64,000 bases of DNA, from positions 14,893,307 through 14,957,306 of the forward strand of contig NC_057920.1 in the NCBI RefSeq assembly GCF_018873765.1. Direction: 5' to 3'. A model generated the notes under the pieces. That model was not told where the DNA came from, did not search any database, and saw only the letters and a list, made by a program, of their open reading frames with translations. Positions 22,651 through 32,552 of the stretch are shown piece by piece. The first letter of the stretch is position 1, and each line of letters starts with the position of its first letter. A program made the position numbers and the translations under genes. Origin of the DNA: Telopea speciosissima (Eukaryota; Streptophyta; Magnoliopsida; Proteales; Proteaceae).

Positions 22651-22905
22651 TTAGATCGCACCAATGATCATAAAAACCAATGGATTCCATAATAACTCTA
22701 ATAAAACCCCATTCAGCTCTATCATAAGCTTTGGATATGTCAATTTTAAGTACAAGTATCTCATCTTTCCTTTTGTACGTGCTAAGAAATTAAAAACCTC
22801 ATGAACCATAATAATGTTATCAGATATTTGACGATCAGTAACAAAAGTCCCTTGGAAAAGGGAAATGAAACGATCCATAATGAGTTTCATCCTATTAACC
22901 AAATG
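22651..22905 (-). pseudogene. L1-type LINE reverse-transcriptase fragment
   Basis: The translated minus strand shows LIMDRFISLFQGTFVTDRQI then SDNIIMVHEVFNFL and KGKMRYLYLKLTYPK. This is the block around motif 2 of plant L1-like reverse transcriptases, where the usual pattern is QGAFVPGRQI.DNI. The fragment is about 83 codons and stands alone, so it is a dead remnant. Confidence 0.65.
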
Positions 22906-23184
22906 CTTGGAAACAATTTAATAAGTAACATTTAATTAAATGGTGGATGATTTCACTTTGGACCAAACATTTAATCCGTCTGATTTTTACATTGGATTGA
23001 CTCTCGTTTTAATGAAACAGTGGATGATTTGTCTGTTGTTTCTCCCTTCTCTATTACGGATCATTATCTATTCTATTTTGTTGCCCGGTTCATTTCCCCA
23101 AGTTCCTCTAATAAGGGGGATGGAAATAACCCCACTATTTTGCAATCGAACAAGGTGTCAAAGATGTAACTGAAAAGGATTTCA

Positions 23185-23440
23185 AGCATTTAGAAATATG
23201 GACAGACTCGTCCCAATTGATCTCCTGGTTATCTTCTGCTCAGATTAAGGATTGACCATTTGTTATCTCATCTCAAATATCTATTTAGTACTTGTAGCTC
23301 TATGTTGATTACTAAAGTTATTAGACAACATGTGGATATAGTTCATAATTATGCTGCCTCAATTAGATGCTTAAGCTCTCCACTAGCTAGTCAGATTGAG
23401 AACAGTTATCATGTATGTATGTACTTAATTTCTTTTTTAA
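23185..23440 (+). pseudogene. Possible non-LTR element RNase H fragment
   Basis: LEIWTDSSQLISWLSSAQIKD, then in another frame a stretch ending RQHVDIVHNYAASIR, loosely resembles the RNase H domain that follows reverse transcriptase in plant LINEs (a D-S pair, then an R-x-N-x-A-D-x-A-like motif). The frame is broken and the assignment is weak. Confidence 0.25.
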
Positions 23441-24104
23441 TTTAATTTACTTTTTACCCAAAAAAAATTTATTGAATTATTTGTAGAGATCAACTATTAT
23501 ATTTATACGAATTATTTGTTGCCCAAATCATTAAGGCCCTGATTGATAACAATTCCTCTTTCAATTCCTTGATTCTGGGTGGAATTAATTTTTTTTATTC
23601 ATGGTTTTTTAAAGCAAGTTCACCGCTTGGTAAATATTTTCTGAAATTGATTCCGAGATAGATTCAGAACATAATTAGCGCTTGGTATGCAAACAATTTT
23701 GACTTTCGTGAGAGGTAGAGAAGTAGAGTTACACCACCAAACACCCATAAGGATCTCCAAATTACACCATCAGACACCCTACCACATACAGATAGTGTAA
23801 GATGATACCCTAAAATAAGTGATAAAGACAATATCAAAATCAATAGAAAATGGAAAAGTGCTCTAAAAAGAGGATTAAAATCCTGCTCCCCTACTACCCT
23901 TTCTTGTCTTCTTTGGCATTATTGTTATATTCCTTTCGTTGTCGCATTACACAGACTACAAAACCAGATCTTTATCCCCTCAAGTTTCCTGTCCGGCTCA
24001 TTTCCCCAGTGCCCGTAACAAGGGGGTGCAATGACCACCCTACCCCTACCTGAACAGTCTACCCGGATGGGATCCACCCCCTTATTAGAGGTATTGGGGA
24101 ACTG

Positions 24105-24521
24105 TGTTAAGAAAACAAAGCCTAGAAGTGGCGATTTGCAAAAGAAATACGAAAAACAGGGAAAAACAAAAGTACACAACGCACAACACAAATGATTTAC
24201 ATGGTTCACCTCCAAGATGGGAAGCTACATCCACGATCGAGCAACAGAACGAATTTCACTATCTCTGAAAGGGTTACAAACCCTCTACATCTGCCCTCCC
24301 AGAGAAAATAATAATATATAGAGAAGCCCTAACCCAAAAAGTACAGAAATACCCCTAGAACCAGAAAATGACCAACTAGTCAGAGTCGGACCAAAACTAA
24401 ACATATGTCGAAATACATATCGTTTCAAAAATCTCAACAAACTCGTTTCGAGGCCAAAACGGTCCTCCAAAGATCCTCTGAAGCACTTTTTGCATCGAAA
24501 TCAAGCTTCCCCAATAACAAT
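24105..24521 (-). mobile_element. Probable solo LTR (copia-like)
   Basis: On the minus strand the segment starts near TGTTATTGGGG and ends TTTTCTTAACA (TG..CA). It contains CATCTTGGAGGTGAACCATG-like text typical of the transcribed part of plant copia LTRs. GAACTG occurs on both sides (24099-24104 and 24522-24527), with slight ambiguity at the right end. No PBS or internal domain is attached. It is inserted in a repeat whose other copy is near 52960-53000. Confidence 0.5.
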
Positions 24522-25566
24522 GAACTGGGTCGGACAGGGAAGTTGAGGAGATAACTTTCCCTACAAAACCCAGATGAACAAGGCTATGACAAGCCAGCCT
24601 TCAGTTTCTGCTGTTCGTGTTGCCGGTGGCAATGATATTCTTGGTGTGGTCGGTGCCCATCAACAATAAGTTCTTCTGGATACCTCCTCCACAGCATGAG
24701 GTCACTCAATCCATCGAGCAAGGGAGCTAGATCTCCTTGGGCTGTAGCAGCCCTGGTGGTTGTGTTTCTGCTCATGATCTCATATCAATCATCCGTTTTT
24801 TCCCACTGGTTTCGACCCCTCTGGAGATCAGATTAATCCACAGAAGCCATTCTTTTTTCCCTTAAGAGATTTATTATTTTGTCATCTTAGTTTTGTAGAT
24901 GAAGTTTATCTAGTTGTTTGGCTATTAGGATCTGTAAATTTTGTGCTTTATTGGCCTTGGCTGGACACTTAAACTACTACAAGACATGGGTTCTGTAAAT
25001 ACAATTAAAGTTTTATTTATTTTATCTTTTGATTGGCTTCCTCTTTTTATTATTCAAGTTCAAATTATTGACTAGCTAGAAACAAGAACAAATTAAAGCT
25101 ATATATGGTAGTGAGGTATTAAACCAAACCTAGTAGCCTGGATTCCATTCCTGGGTGTTACATATAAAGAAAATTTAAATGAAGAAAAGTCTTTTTAAGA
25201 ACAAAGAAAAGAGTCTTTCATTCTTTAGTTGTTGAAAAAACAAGAAGGAAATCATTAATGTAGAAGGTGGGCTATGGTTGAGATCTTTAAATAGGCTTCT
25301 AAATTTGACATTTGGTCATTCCCTCATTTCCCCCATTTGTCCAACAATCCAAACGGCTAAATAAATGCAATGGCCCATTTGAAAAATCTAGCACCTTGCA
25401 ACTGCACTTTAGCTAACTGCAATATTGTTCTTGCATCAATAAATGTTTTCGGAACTAATTCTCACAAAAGTTACAGAATGCTACTATACATTTTGGTCAT
25501 GTAAAGTGGCATTCATGTAAATTTGTGTAGTATTCTATAGTTCTAGATAATGATGAGATTGATAAA

Positions 25567-25705
25567 GTAGACTGCTTGGTCATGCCCCTACGCCCAGACA
25601 CATGGGTGGTAAAATGATCACCCCACCCCCATATTAGATACTTGGGGGTGTGCGTTCCCATTGGAAACGCATGCTGGCTTAGGGGCCATGCGATCAAGTA
25701 GCGTT
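25567..25705. mobile_element. Foldback MITE, GCCCAGACACATGGG family
   Basis: TTGGTCATGCCCCTA at about 25577 is mirrored by TAGGGGCCATGCGATCAAG near 25680. The interior contains CGCCCAGACACATGGG and ATGATCACCCCACCCCC. Related pieces occur at 24020-24100, 48084-48208, 52890-53000 and 63500-63645. Confidence 0.5.
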
Positions 25706-26056
25706 CTATCTCTCATATTTTAATATTATGTACTAAAATAAGTAAAACCAAAATAAGAAATAAGAGAAAGTGATTCCCACACCGGCAATGCTGGGAATCC
25801 CTCTTGACACCCTTTCTACTCCCTAAATGTGGTTTATGTTGATGAACTATGTGGTGCCTCCTACCATGCCCTATTGGTTAGTCGGCGAAGGATTCTATCC
25901 CTCTCTCCGCTGGCATAAGAATAAAAAACTTAAACCTAATATTGATCTTATTACTGATGAATCTCTTAGTAATAATTTTTTTTTGGGCCAATGAAAAATA
26001 AAAACCACAAATCATGGTACGTGTTATTTTACCAACGTGAAATATACAATTAAGGC

Positions 26057-26118
26057 ACTTATGAGTTCTAACATGAATTCTAAGCTAACTTATGAGTTCT
26101 AACATGAATTCTAAGCTA
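26057..26118. repeat. Perfect tandem duplication of 31 bp
   Basis: A 31-bp unit beginning ACTTATGAGTTCTAACATG and ending TTCTAAGCTA occurs twice without a break (26057-26087, 26088-26118). Confidence 0.9.
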
Positions 26119-26284
26119 TGTGTTGAAGACTTGTGAGTTTTACAATTCGACATTAGGATATTGCACTGAAGATTTCACCATATGAAGATATTAAACTTTA
26201 AAAGATGGCTAGAAATTTATCTTTGAGCAACAACTTAATTTAATCAAGCATTGCAAAATGTAAGGGAATATGCTAAATACATTG

Positions 26285-26470
26285 TGACGAATATATAGGC
26301 CCGGCCAACATGGCTAATTGAAGGGGTGTGTGGGTTTAATCTCACATCGGGTGTGTGAGTATGGTGTGTGTTGTGTATATCTGCCATTCCACGGTCCTAA
26401 AAGTCGATTAATCTTTTTGGGATTGGTGTGTGGTTTGTGTGATTACACTTTCATAAATAAAAATTAAAAA
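26285..26470 (+). repeat. SINE-like dispersed repeat with CTCACATCGGG and A-rich end
   Basis: It contains CTCACATCGGGTGTGTGAG, CCACGGTCCTAAAAGTC and TTTTTGGGATTGGTGTG, and ends GTGATTACACTTTCAT followed by A-rich DNA. An inverse copy lies at 32268-32400 and a third 3' end at about 32415-32455. A fixed 3' end with an A-rich tail suggests retroposition. I do not know the family. Confidence 0.5.
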
Positions 26471-26924
26471 AATGGCTAATTTAAGAAGTGGCCTTCTCAT
26501 CCAATAATTAGGTTGTCCAAGGAAATAAAAAACCCTCTACATGACTCAAAAAGGATGGACAATGTAATGAGAAGTTCTCCATATCAAATTATGTAAATAA
26601 GTTTTAAAAGTGGAATCCCTTAGATATGATGCAAAATGGATCTTGTTCTATTGTTGATCATAGATTTCTATATAAAAAATACGAATCGGAGTTTGAAGAA
26701 GAGGAAGGAGCCTAAAGATCGTTTAGACAGGTGCATGGCCAAGCCTACACCTAATTTTTTTTTTATGTATTTATTTTTTTGAAAACAAATGGAGATCTAG
26801 TGGAACTGTGGAAGTAAAAAATTATGTTGGTTGGTAGCTATAAACACCCTCTTTCCTCTTACTTTCATTTTTCATTACTTACTTTTCTTATCCCATTTCT
26901 TCATTTTAATCCGCATTCCTCTTA

Positions 26925-26997
26925 CTGTGTTTTGTAATGGATCCATGTGGCCAACCTCATACAATTGGGATAACGCTGAGTTGTTGTTGTTGGTGGT
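26925..26997 (+). mobile_element. RTE-type LINE or SINE 3' tail
   Basis: GGATCCATGTGGCCAACCTC, then ATTGGGATAACGCTGAG and a (TTG)n run, match the shared 3' end of plant RTE LINEs and their derived SINEs. The longer copy is at 54205-54447. Confidence 0.6.
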
Positions 26998-27670
26998 GGT
27001 AGCTATAAACATATATACTTATAAATATTGATAGAAATCATTCAAAAAATTCTATTTCTAGTAGCCATAGTTAATTGACACCCCCCCCCCCCCCAAAAAA
27101 AAATTCATTTATCCCCTTATTCCAATTTAAGCCATGACTTTTAAACATTAAAAATTCGGCCCTATGGCCCCTACCTGCAATGATATATTCCTATATCAAT
27201 AGCATACTTAACCAATTTCATGTGTAGTCCACTGTTTTGGAAGGCAACCTTTAACAAATTTTTGAGTTGTAGGTCTTCAATTTTATGTTTGATAGCACTA
27301 TGTGTGGTGTACAAATTTAAGAAGTATAAAATTTGTAATGGAAGATGGACCATAACCCCAATTATTATCTTCCATCATCATCCATTAATGCCCTTATTTC
27401 TGTGCACCTAACTACTCTTTTGGGTTTATTAATGGTGGCTGCAACTCACAACCGTTCTAATTTCTGCAACACAAGGTTCATCAAAAACAGCTTCAATGGT
27501 GATTAAGTATTTGATGATCAATTCAAACTATCACTCACTCAGGAAATAATCTGATTAATTGAACAAATTAAAAGATGTTTCAAAATTAATTATAAAAATA
27601 AACAACAATAAATATTTTCTAAGCCAAAAACACTACTGCCAATTTACAAAAGTACTTGAAAAAAAGTTCT

Positions 27671-28069
27671 TCAAATGAACCAACTGTCATGGAAGGTGGA
27701 CTGATAGGAGATCATGATAAGCAAAACCACAATCAAGGCGGCGACGCCCCAAGGAGAGCTTCCCTCCGGCGGATGGTGGTGGTGGTGGGTGGTGGTCATC
27801 CTCCGATGATTAGAGAAGAAAAGGCCATTAGGGTTCTCCATGGATGAAAGCCAACGAATGACGATCAATAAAAGTAAAGGTGTAACGATGAGTACGAGAC
27901 TCATCTGTTCCTGTGTAGTCTCCACAGCGGATTCGTAGGAAGAGTACCATGAGATTCCCAAGAACATTGAAACTAACCCTAAAATTAGCAGAACCCTATA
28001 TGGCATTGGATTTAACGTGAAAACCTCCAAAGCGGAGGAGATTTGGCTTTTCCTTCCATAACCCATCAA
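27671..28069 (-). CDS. Small three-helix membrane protein of unknown function, 132 aa
   Basis: A single-exon gene with an intact frame and a TATA-like box at the right distance upstream. The product has a basic N-terminus, a hydrophobic helix at about residues 23-43 (around VLLILGLVSMFLGISW), a second at about 56-74 (LVLIVTPLLLLIVIRWL), a hydrophilic His-rich loop containing HHHHHPPEGSSPWG, and a third helix at about 106-121 (GVAALIVVLLIMISYQ), ending in a short tail. The words YSSYES, RWLSSMENP and EGSSPWGVAA recall small plant transmembrane proteins that are annotated but uncharacterised. Membrane location is inferred from hydropathy; I cannot give a function. Translation could start at Met1 or the adjacent Met2. 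Of the genes here it is among the least disturbed by transposons. Confidence 0.82.
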   Translation of the reverse strand: MMGYGRKSQISSALEVFTLNPMPYRVLLILGLVSMFLGISWYSSYESAVETTQEQMSLVLIVTPLLLLIVIRWLSSMENPNGLFFSNHRRMTTTHHHHHPPEGSSPWGVAALIVVLLIMISYQSTFHDSWFI

Positions 28070-28145
28070 CCCTAATCTCTCATTTTCTCATCTTCTTTGT
28101 TTATTTGAATTTTGAACATCAAAATTTCGCTTACTCGTCTGCAAA

Positions 28146-28153
28146 TATTTATA
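28146..28153 (-). promoter_or_regulatory. TATA box of the small membrane protein gene
   Basis: On the minus strand this reads TATAAATA, about 77 bp upstream of the ATG at 28069, leaving room for a 5' leader of about 45 bp. Confidence 0.6.
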
Positions 28154-28523
28154 AGGACGTAACGACGGACGGGTCATAGAGGAGTCGAAGACACGAAAAC
28201 GAGGGGAATTGAAAGGGATATGAAGAAAGTACAAAAATACCCTCTTGGGTTTTTTCTTAATAACTAACTTAAAGTCTTAAACATGAGTTGTCATGTCGGT
28301 AGCGGTAGCGGTTTCTTATACGCGTGGGTTCACCGTGTCCAGATGTTGCGTTGTGGGTCGATGGACGGCTACAATTATTTTCTCAAATATGGTCCATTGG
28401 TCCTTGATTCTCGGGTCGAGTAAGGGTTAAAATTGGAAAGAGGAAAAATTAGAAGCATGAAAATAGGGACGTTTTGGGTACTGTTCGAGAAGTGGCTAAA
28501 CTTGCATGAACATCCGTGTGTGT

Positions 28524-29160
28524 AGGTAGGGGTGTCAAATGGTTGGGTCGGTTCAATTCGGTTTGGTTTTACTCAATTTCCTTTTAATTTTGTACACATA
28601 TCGGGTCAGATCTTAGATTGAAATTTAACTAATAAGGTGTGTAGGGGTGTCAAATGGTTGGTTCGGTTTGGTTCTTCTTTTTTTTTATTTCTTATAACTG
28701 TCGACTATCAGTCTGATCTCGATTATTATATATAAACAAAAAAATGTTTAAAAAAAAAATCAATTATAATTATTTAACCAGGGATTTGGTTTTTTATGTG
28801 TTTTTCCAGTTTCAATTGAAATGGTTGTTTCGTTCAGTCAGTCTTATCGATTGGTTTGGTCGATTTTTTTTTTGTAGATATTTGTTTCTGGTTTTTAAAA
28901 ATTGAAACCAAGACTAAACCGGTAAGGAATTCGATCAATTAGACCGGGGCAATATGATTTTTTACGCCCCTACATGTGTGGTGGGAGGGGAGGGGGCAGG
29001 GATTAATGGTAGACTGGTTTCGTAATGAATGGTAAGGGTCAAGCCCAGCCCACCTGACCCCTATTGGTCCGAGCTGGATCTGGGTGAACCTTGAGGACCC
29101 AGTCTTAGCTTGGGTTTTCAAAAACCTGGACCAGCCCAACCCTGTTGTGTCCCAAGTAAG
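28524..29160. repeat. Cluster of TAGGGGTGTCAAAT-type hAT MITE ends and fragments
   Basis: TAGGGGTGTCAAATGGTTGG occurs at about 28528 and again at about 28645. A related TAAGGGTGTCAAAATGG occurs near 29157. The 29040-29155 part resembles the right end of the MITE at 3584-4239 (TTTTCAAAAACC then GGCCCTGTT-like text). These are partial copies without clean target duplications. Similar ends are found at about 49996 and 59212. Confidence 0.45.
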
Positions 29161-30229
29161 GGTGTCAAAATGGAACAAGAACTAAACATTTACGATCGAA
29201 CCAAAACACAAAGAAATGATCCGGTTTTGATTTCATAAGTTTCTTTTCGGTCGATTTTTATTTGCATCGAAAAACCGACAGTTCTAAACTGAATAGAAAC
29301 TAGTAACTATCACTTGAATACTAGCCTATGCATCAATTGGTTAATTAATAACATAATGATTTAATTTAATAAGTAACAATTGTTGCATCATACTTGAAAC
29401 ATAAATTATGTAAAATGGCTGGGACTAACTATATAGTATATATGTTTAAGTATTGGAAATGATGGATCATGTTAAAATGAATTAACAAAATCTTATCTGC
29501 TAATGGAAGAAATAGTTTGTTTATAATATGAGAGTAGAGAAGAAAAAACATAGAAAAACAAGAAAAAAAAAGAAGGAAAAGGACGGGTGAAGATGAGATA
29601 TTTTAATCACATAGGCATGAGAGACAAGATGAGTAGGGGAGTCTGGGAGAGAATTGGAAAACACGTGAATATGAGTTTGAAAAGCTGATGTTATCTTCAT
29701 TATCATTTTCCAAAATTAAATTGGTTGTGAATCAGATAGCAAAAATCGAACAGAAAATAGTAAAACTGAACCAGATAAAAAAACGATTATGATTTTTGTT
29801 GATTCTTATCCAATTGGATTTTGATTTTACCTTGTCAAAATGTAAATCACACTAGAACCGGACCGATGGACATATTTAACCTCAAGGGAAAGGTAGTGTG
29901 GTTCCTTTGTTAGCAAACCGCATAGGGGGTACCTTTATTTGGGTTAGACCAGAACTGATCCGAGTCAAAAGGCATGACTTAACAACGCCGGTGATTTTTT
30001 AAGCTTTTAAAGAGTTACATGAGCCGCTTTGCCAAGTCAGTTCTCCGATTATAAAGAAGAAAGAAAGAATGGGAAAGCGATATTTTGTATGGATTTAGGT
30101 TGGAGTTAGATATCAGTTAACATCCCCAGCTTTAAATGCAATAGGGTTTAAACAAGTGTCGTTGTCTTAATTTTGATTTTGGCGATGAGATTGATCTATC
30201 AGGTTACCCAATAGTGTATCGATATGGTA

Positions 30230-30476
30230 AAAATTTCCTCTCCGATTCCTTAAAGAGTGCAGTGTAGTGCAGTTCGGGGTTGGGATGTCGGCATGTCGTC
30301 ACTTGCCACCTGGGAGGCGTGACATCCAATGGTCCGTGCTCAAAAAGAAAGAAAGAAAAAAAAAAAAAAACTGGTAGAATTGAGCTCAGATCGTTGGATG
30401 TTGCGCTTGCCAGGTGGCAACATCCCATCCTCAAACTGCATCATACTAAACATGTCAAGAATTGGAGAGGATTTTA
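30230..30476. mobile_element. Foldback MITE, CCTCTCCRATTCC family, copy 1
   Basis: The left arm CCTCTCCGATTCCTTAAAGA is mirrored by AGAATTGGAGAGGATTTT at the right. Inner arms carry GTGCAGTTCGGGGTTGGGA and CATCCAATGG / CGTTGGATGTTGCGC. A short A-rich centre separates the arms. The second copy is at 58619-58841. Confidence 0.7.
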
Positions 30477-30479
30477 ATC

Positions 30480-31860
30480 CATTGATATGGCACCTAATAT
30501 GTTTTCGCACCAATAGAGGACCGAGTTATAATCTCGTCCTCATTAGGAGGTTGGGTAATGGCCTATCACAAACTATCTAACCAATTAAACCAATTTTTGC
30601 TTGGAAATTGTCAATAAAATCATGATGGGAAAGAGAACGCCACCCCATTTTCTGTTTAGGTGCAGGAACCACGCTCCCGGACAAAGTCCTTTTTACCCCA
30701 AATTTGCCTCCCTTTTATGGTGAACGTTGATGAGATCTGATTTGATCTTTGGTCCTGAGTTTTAATACCGTGGAAGTATTGGCACCTTCTCCTTAATTAG
30801 TTATAAAATCTTTTTTTGTTTAGAGAGAGTTTTCCTCTACCCATAGAGGATGGTTCACCCACCATTCTAGGGTTCACAAACCCTTATAGGGTTTTGGTAT
30901 GTTCCCAAAATCCCCTCCCGATGTCTTCTCCCACCTCTCCATTCACCATAGGTGAAGGAAAACTCGATCCCTTTTTTTTTTTTTTTTCAAAATGGATTTT
31001 TGGATCTCATTCCCAAGATTTCTTATTCTACTAGGTCTGAACCTAGCCTGGCCTGATCTTTAGTCAAACCCAAGCCCATTTAGAGAATGGACCGGGACAA
31101 GGCCAAGCTTTATCAATATATACTGTAGGCCATACAAATAATATTCTCAGAAGAGAATGCTACCATTACGAGAAACTTCAATTGAAAATAAATCAAGGCC
31201 CAGAACCACTAAACTGTTGAATTGAGATGGCCATCGAGAGTGGGGGGTACATTAGTAGTATCAAAATTATATCAAACCTAACCTTATGTAATGTTGTTCA
31301 GTTTCTTTAATAATAAATTTTTTTCCACATAAAAAAAAATAAAATAGTAGTATCAAAAAATTGTCTCAGCTCACTCATTGGCATCACGCCGTCACAGGTA
31401 CTCGGGCACACATCTACATCACAATCACCATTTCACAAACACATACCATGCGATCAAATGCACTCACTAGCATGCTGCTAGGTCTACTAGATGTTAACAT
31501 ACATTAACACCACCTAACAGAGCACTTCACAAATATCGATACAGAACAATGTAAATCACAAGATAGAGTATATATGGTTCGACAGTATGCCTACATCCAT
31601 TTATGGTGCAACTACATGTCCAATGTTCCTTATAGTTCATCAAATCCAATGATCTCCTTAACCAATTCAATTTTTCTATTGCTCATTGTTACAATACAAA
31701 CACCATGAGACCTTACAACTGAATTTTGATATATTTTAATTGGAGTGTATCATGCTTGCAGGCCTCGTGGACCTTGGACTAAGCAAATAACTCAACTGAT
31801 ACTTCTAGGAGAGAGGAGAGGAGAAGAATATGCATACAATAGTACATCAACTACAAACAT
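30480..31860. other. Intergenic DNA, no gene recognised; right end shared with the F3H-2 3' flank
   Basis: No supported exon. From about 31625 the sequence is recognisably homologous to 45175-45385 plus 45582-45640 (shared CAAATCCAATGATCTC, TTACAACTGAATTTT, TTAATTGGAGT and GGACCTTGGACTAAG). The F3H duplication therefore includes roughly 0.9 kb of 3' flank. Confidence 0.5.
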
Positions 31861-31864
31861 TATA

Positions 31865-32215
31865 GAGGGCGGACCTTGGTGCAATGGTAAGTGTTTCTCC
31901 ATTGCAATGTAGATCGTCTATGGCCCAGCTGCCCATAGCAGCCTGTGCGGCACAGCCCAGACTGCCTTACCCTCTGCCCAACGCCTTGCCTGAGTGAGGG
32001 TAAGGCGATCATTGCGTGCATGGCCCTGTCACGTCGCACAGGCTTGCTACGGACAGCTGGGCTGTAGGAGATCTGGATCCTTCTCCATTGTAACTAAGTG
32101 ATCACGGATTCGAGTTTGGAAACAGTCTCTCTGTAAAAGTAGAGGTAAAGCGATCATTATAAGTCTTACCAAACCACCCAATGGTGGGAACCTCATGCAC
32201 TAATTACACCCTTTA
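31865..32215 (+). mobile_element. Au SINE interrupted by a foldback element
   Basis: The Au head (GGACCTTGGTGCAATGG) and body (GATCACGGATTCGAGTTTGG, GGAAACAG, ending ATTACACCCTTT) are separated by a 176-bp insert at 31905-32080. Outside the insert the SINE is continuous. Confidence 0.75.
31905..32080. mobile_element. Foldback element FB1, 176 bp, with 10-bp TSD
   Basis: A long imperfect hairpin. The arm GGCCCAGCTGCCCATAGCAG pairs with CTACGGACAGCTGGGCTG, and CCTGTGCGGC with GTCGCACAGG. The core is TGCCTTACCCTCTGCCCAAC...GAGGGTAAGGCGATCATTGCG. The host repeat TTCTCCATTG is duplicated perfectly at 31895-31904 and 32081-32090. The Au SINE supplies the empty-site reference, which makes the boundaries secure. 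Confidence 0.8.
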
Positions 32216-32267
32216 GTACATCGACTACAAATATTACATTACTAGAGTTTTTTTTTTGTTTTTTTTT

Positions 32268-32455
32268 TATTTTTATGAAAGTGTAATGACACAGACCACA
32301 CATCAATCCCAAAAGATTAACTGACATATAGGACCGTGGAATGATGTATATACACAACATACGTACACCATATTCACACACCCGATGTGGGACTAAACCC
32401 ACACAATACTCTTTTCTTTTTTTGATGAAAGTGTAATCACACAAACCACATTACT
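32268..32455 (-). repeat. Inverse copies of the 26285 SINE-like repeat
   Basis: Minus-strand reading gives GTCCCACATCGGGTGTGTGA, CCACGGTCCTATATGTCAG and GTGTCATTACACTTTCAT, matching 26285-26470. A second 3' end (GTGATTACACTTTCATC) lies alongside at about 32415-32455. Confidence 0.5.
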
Positions 32456-32552
32456 AGAGTTATTTTTGCCTCTATTTACCCACCCCAATTCTTTTCCTTT
32501 CCACACACACAAGAAAAAACATTGGGCCATTACACCATATTAGTATAAAAAT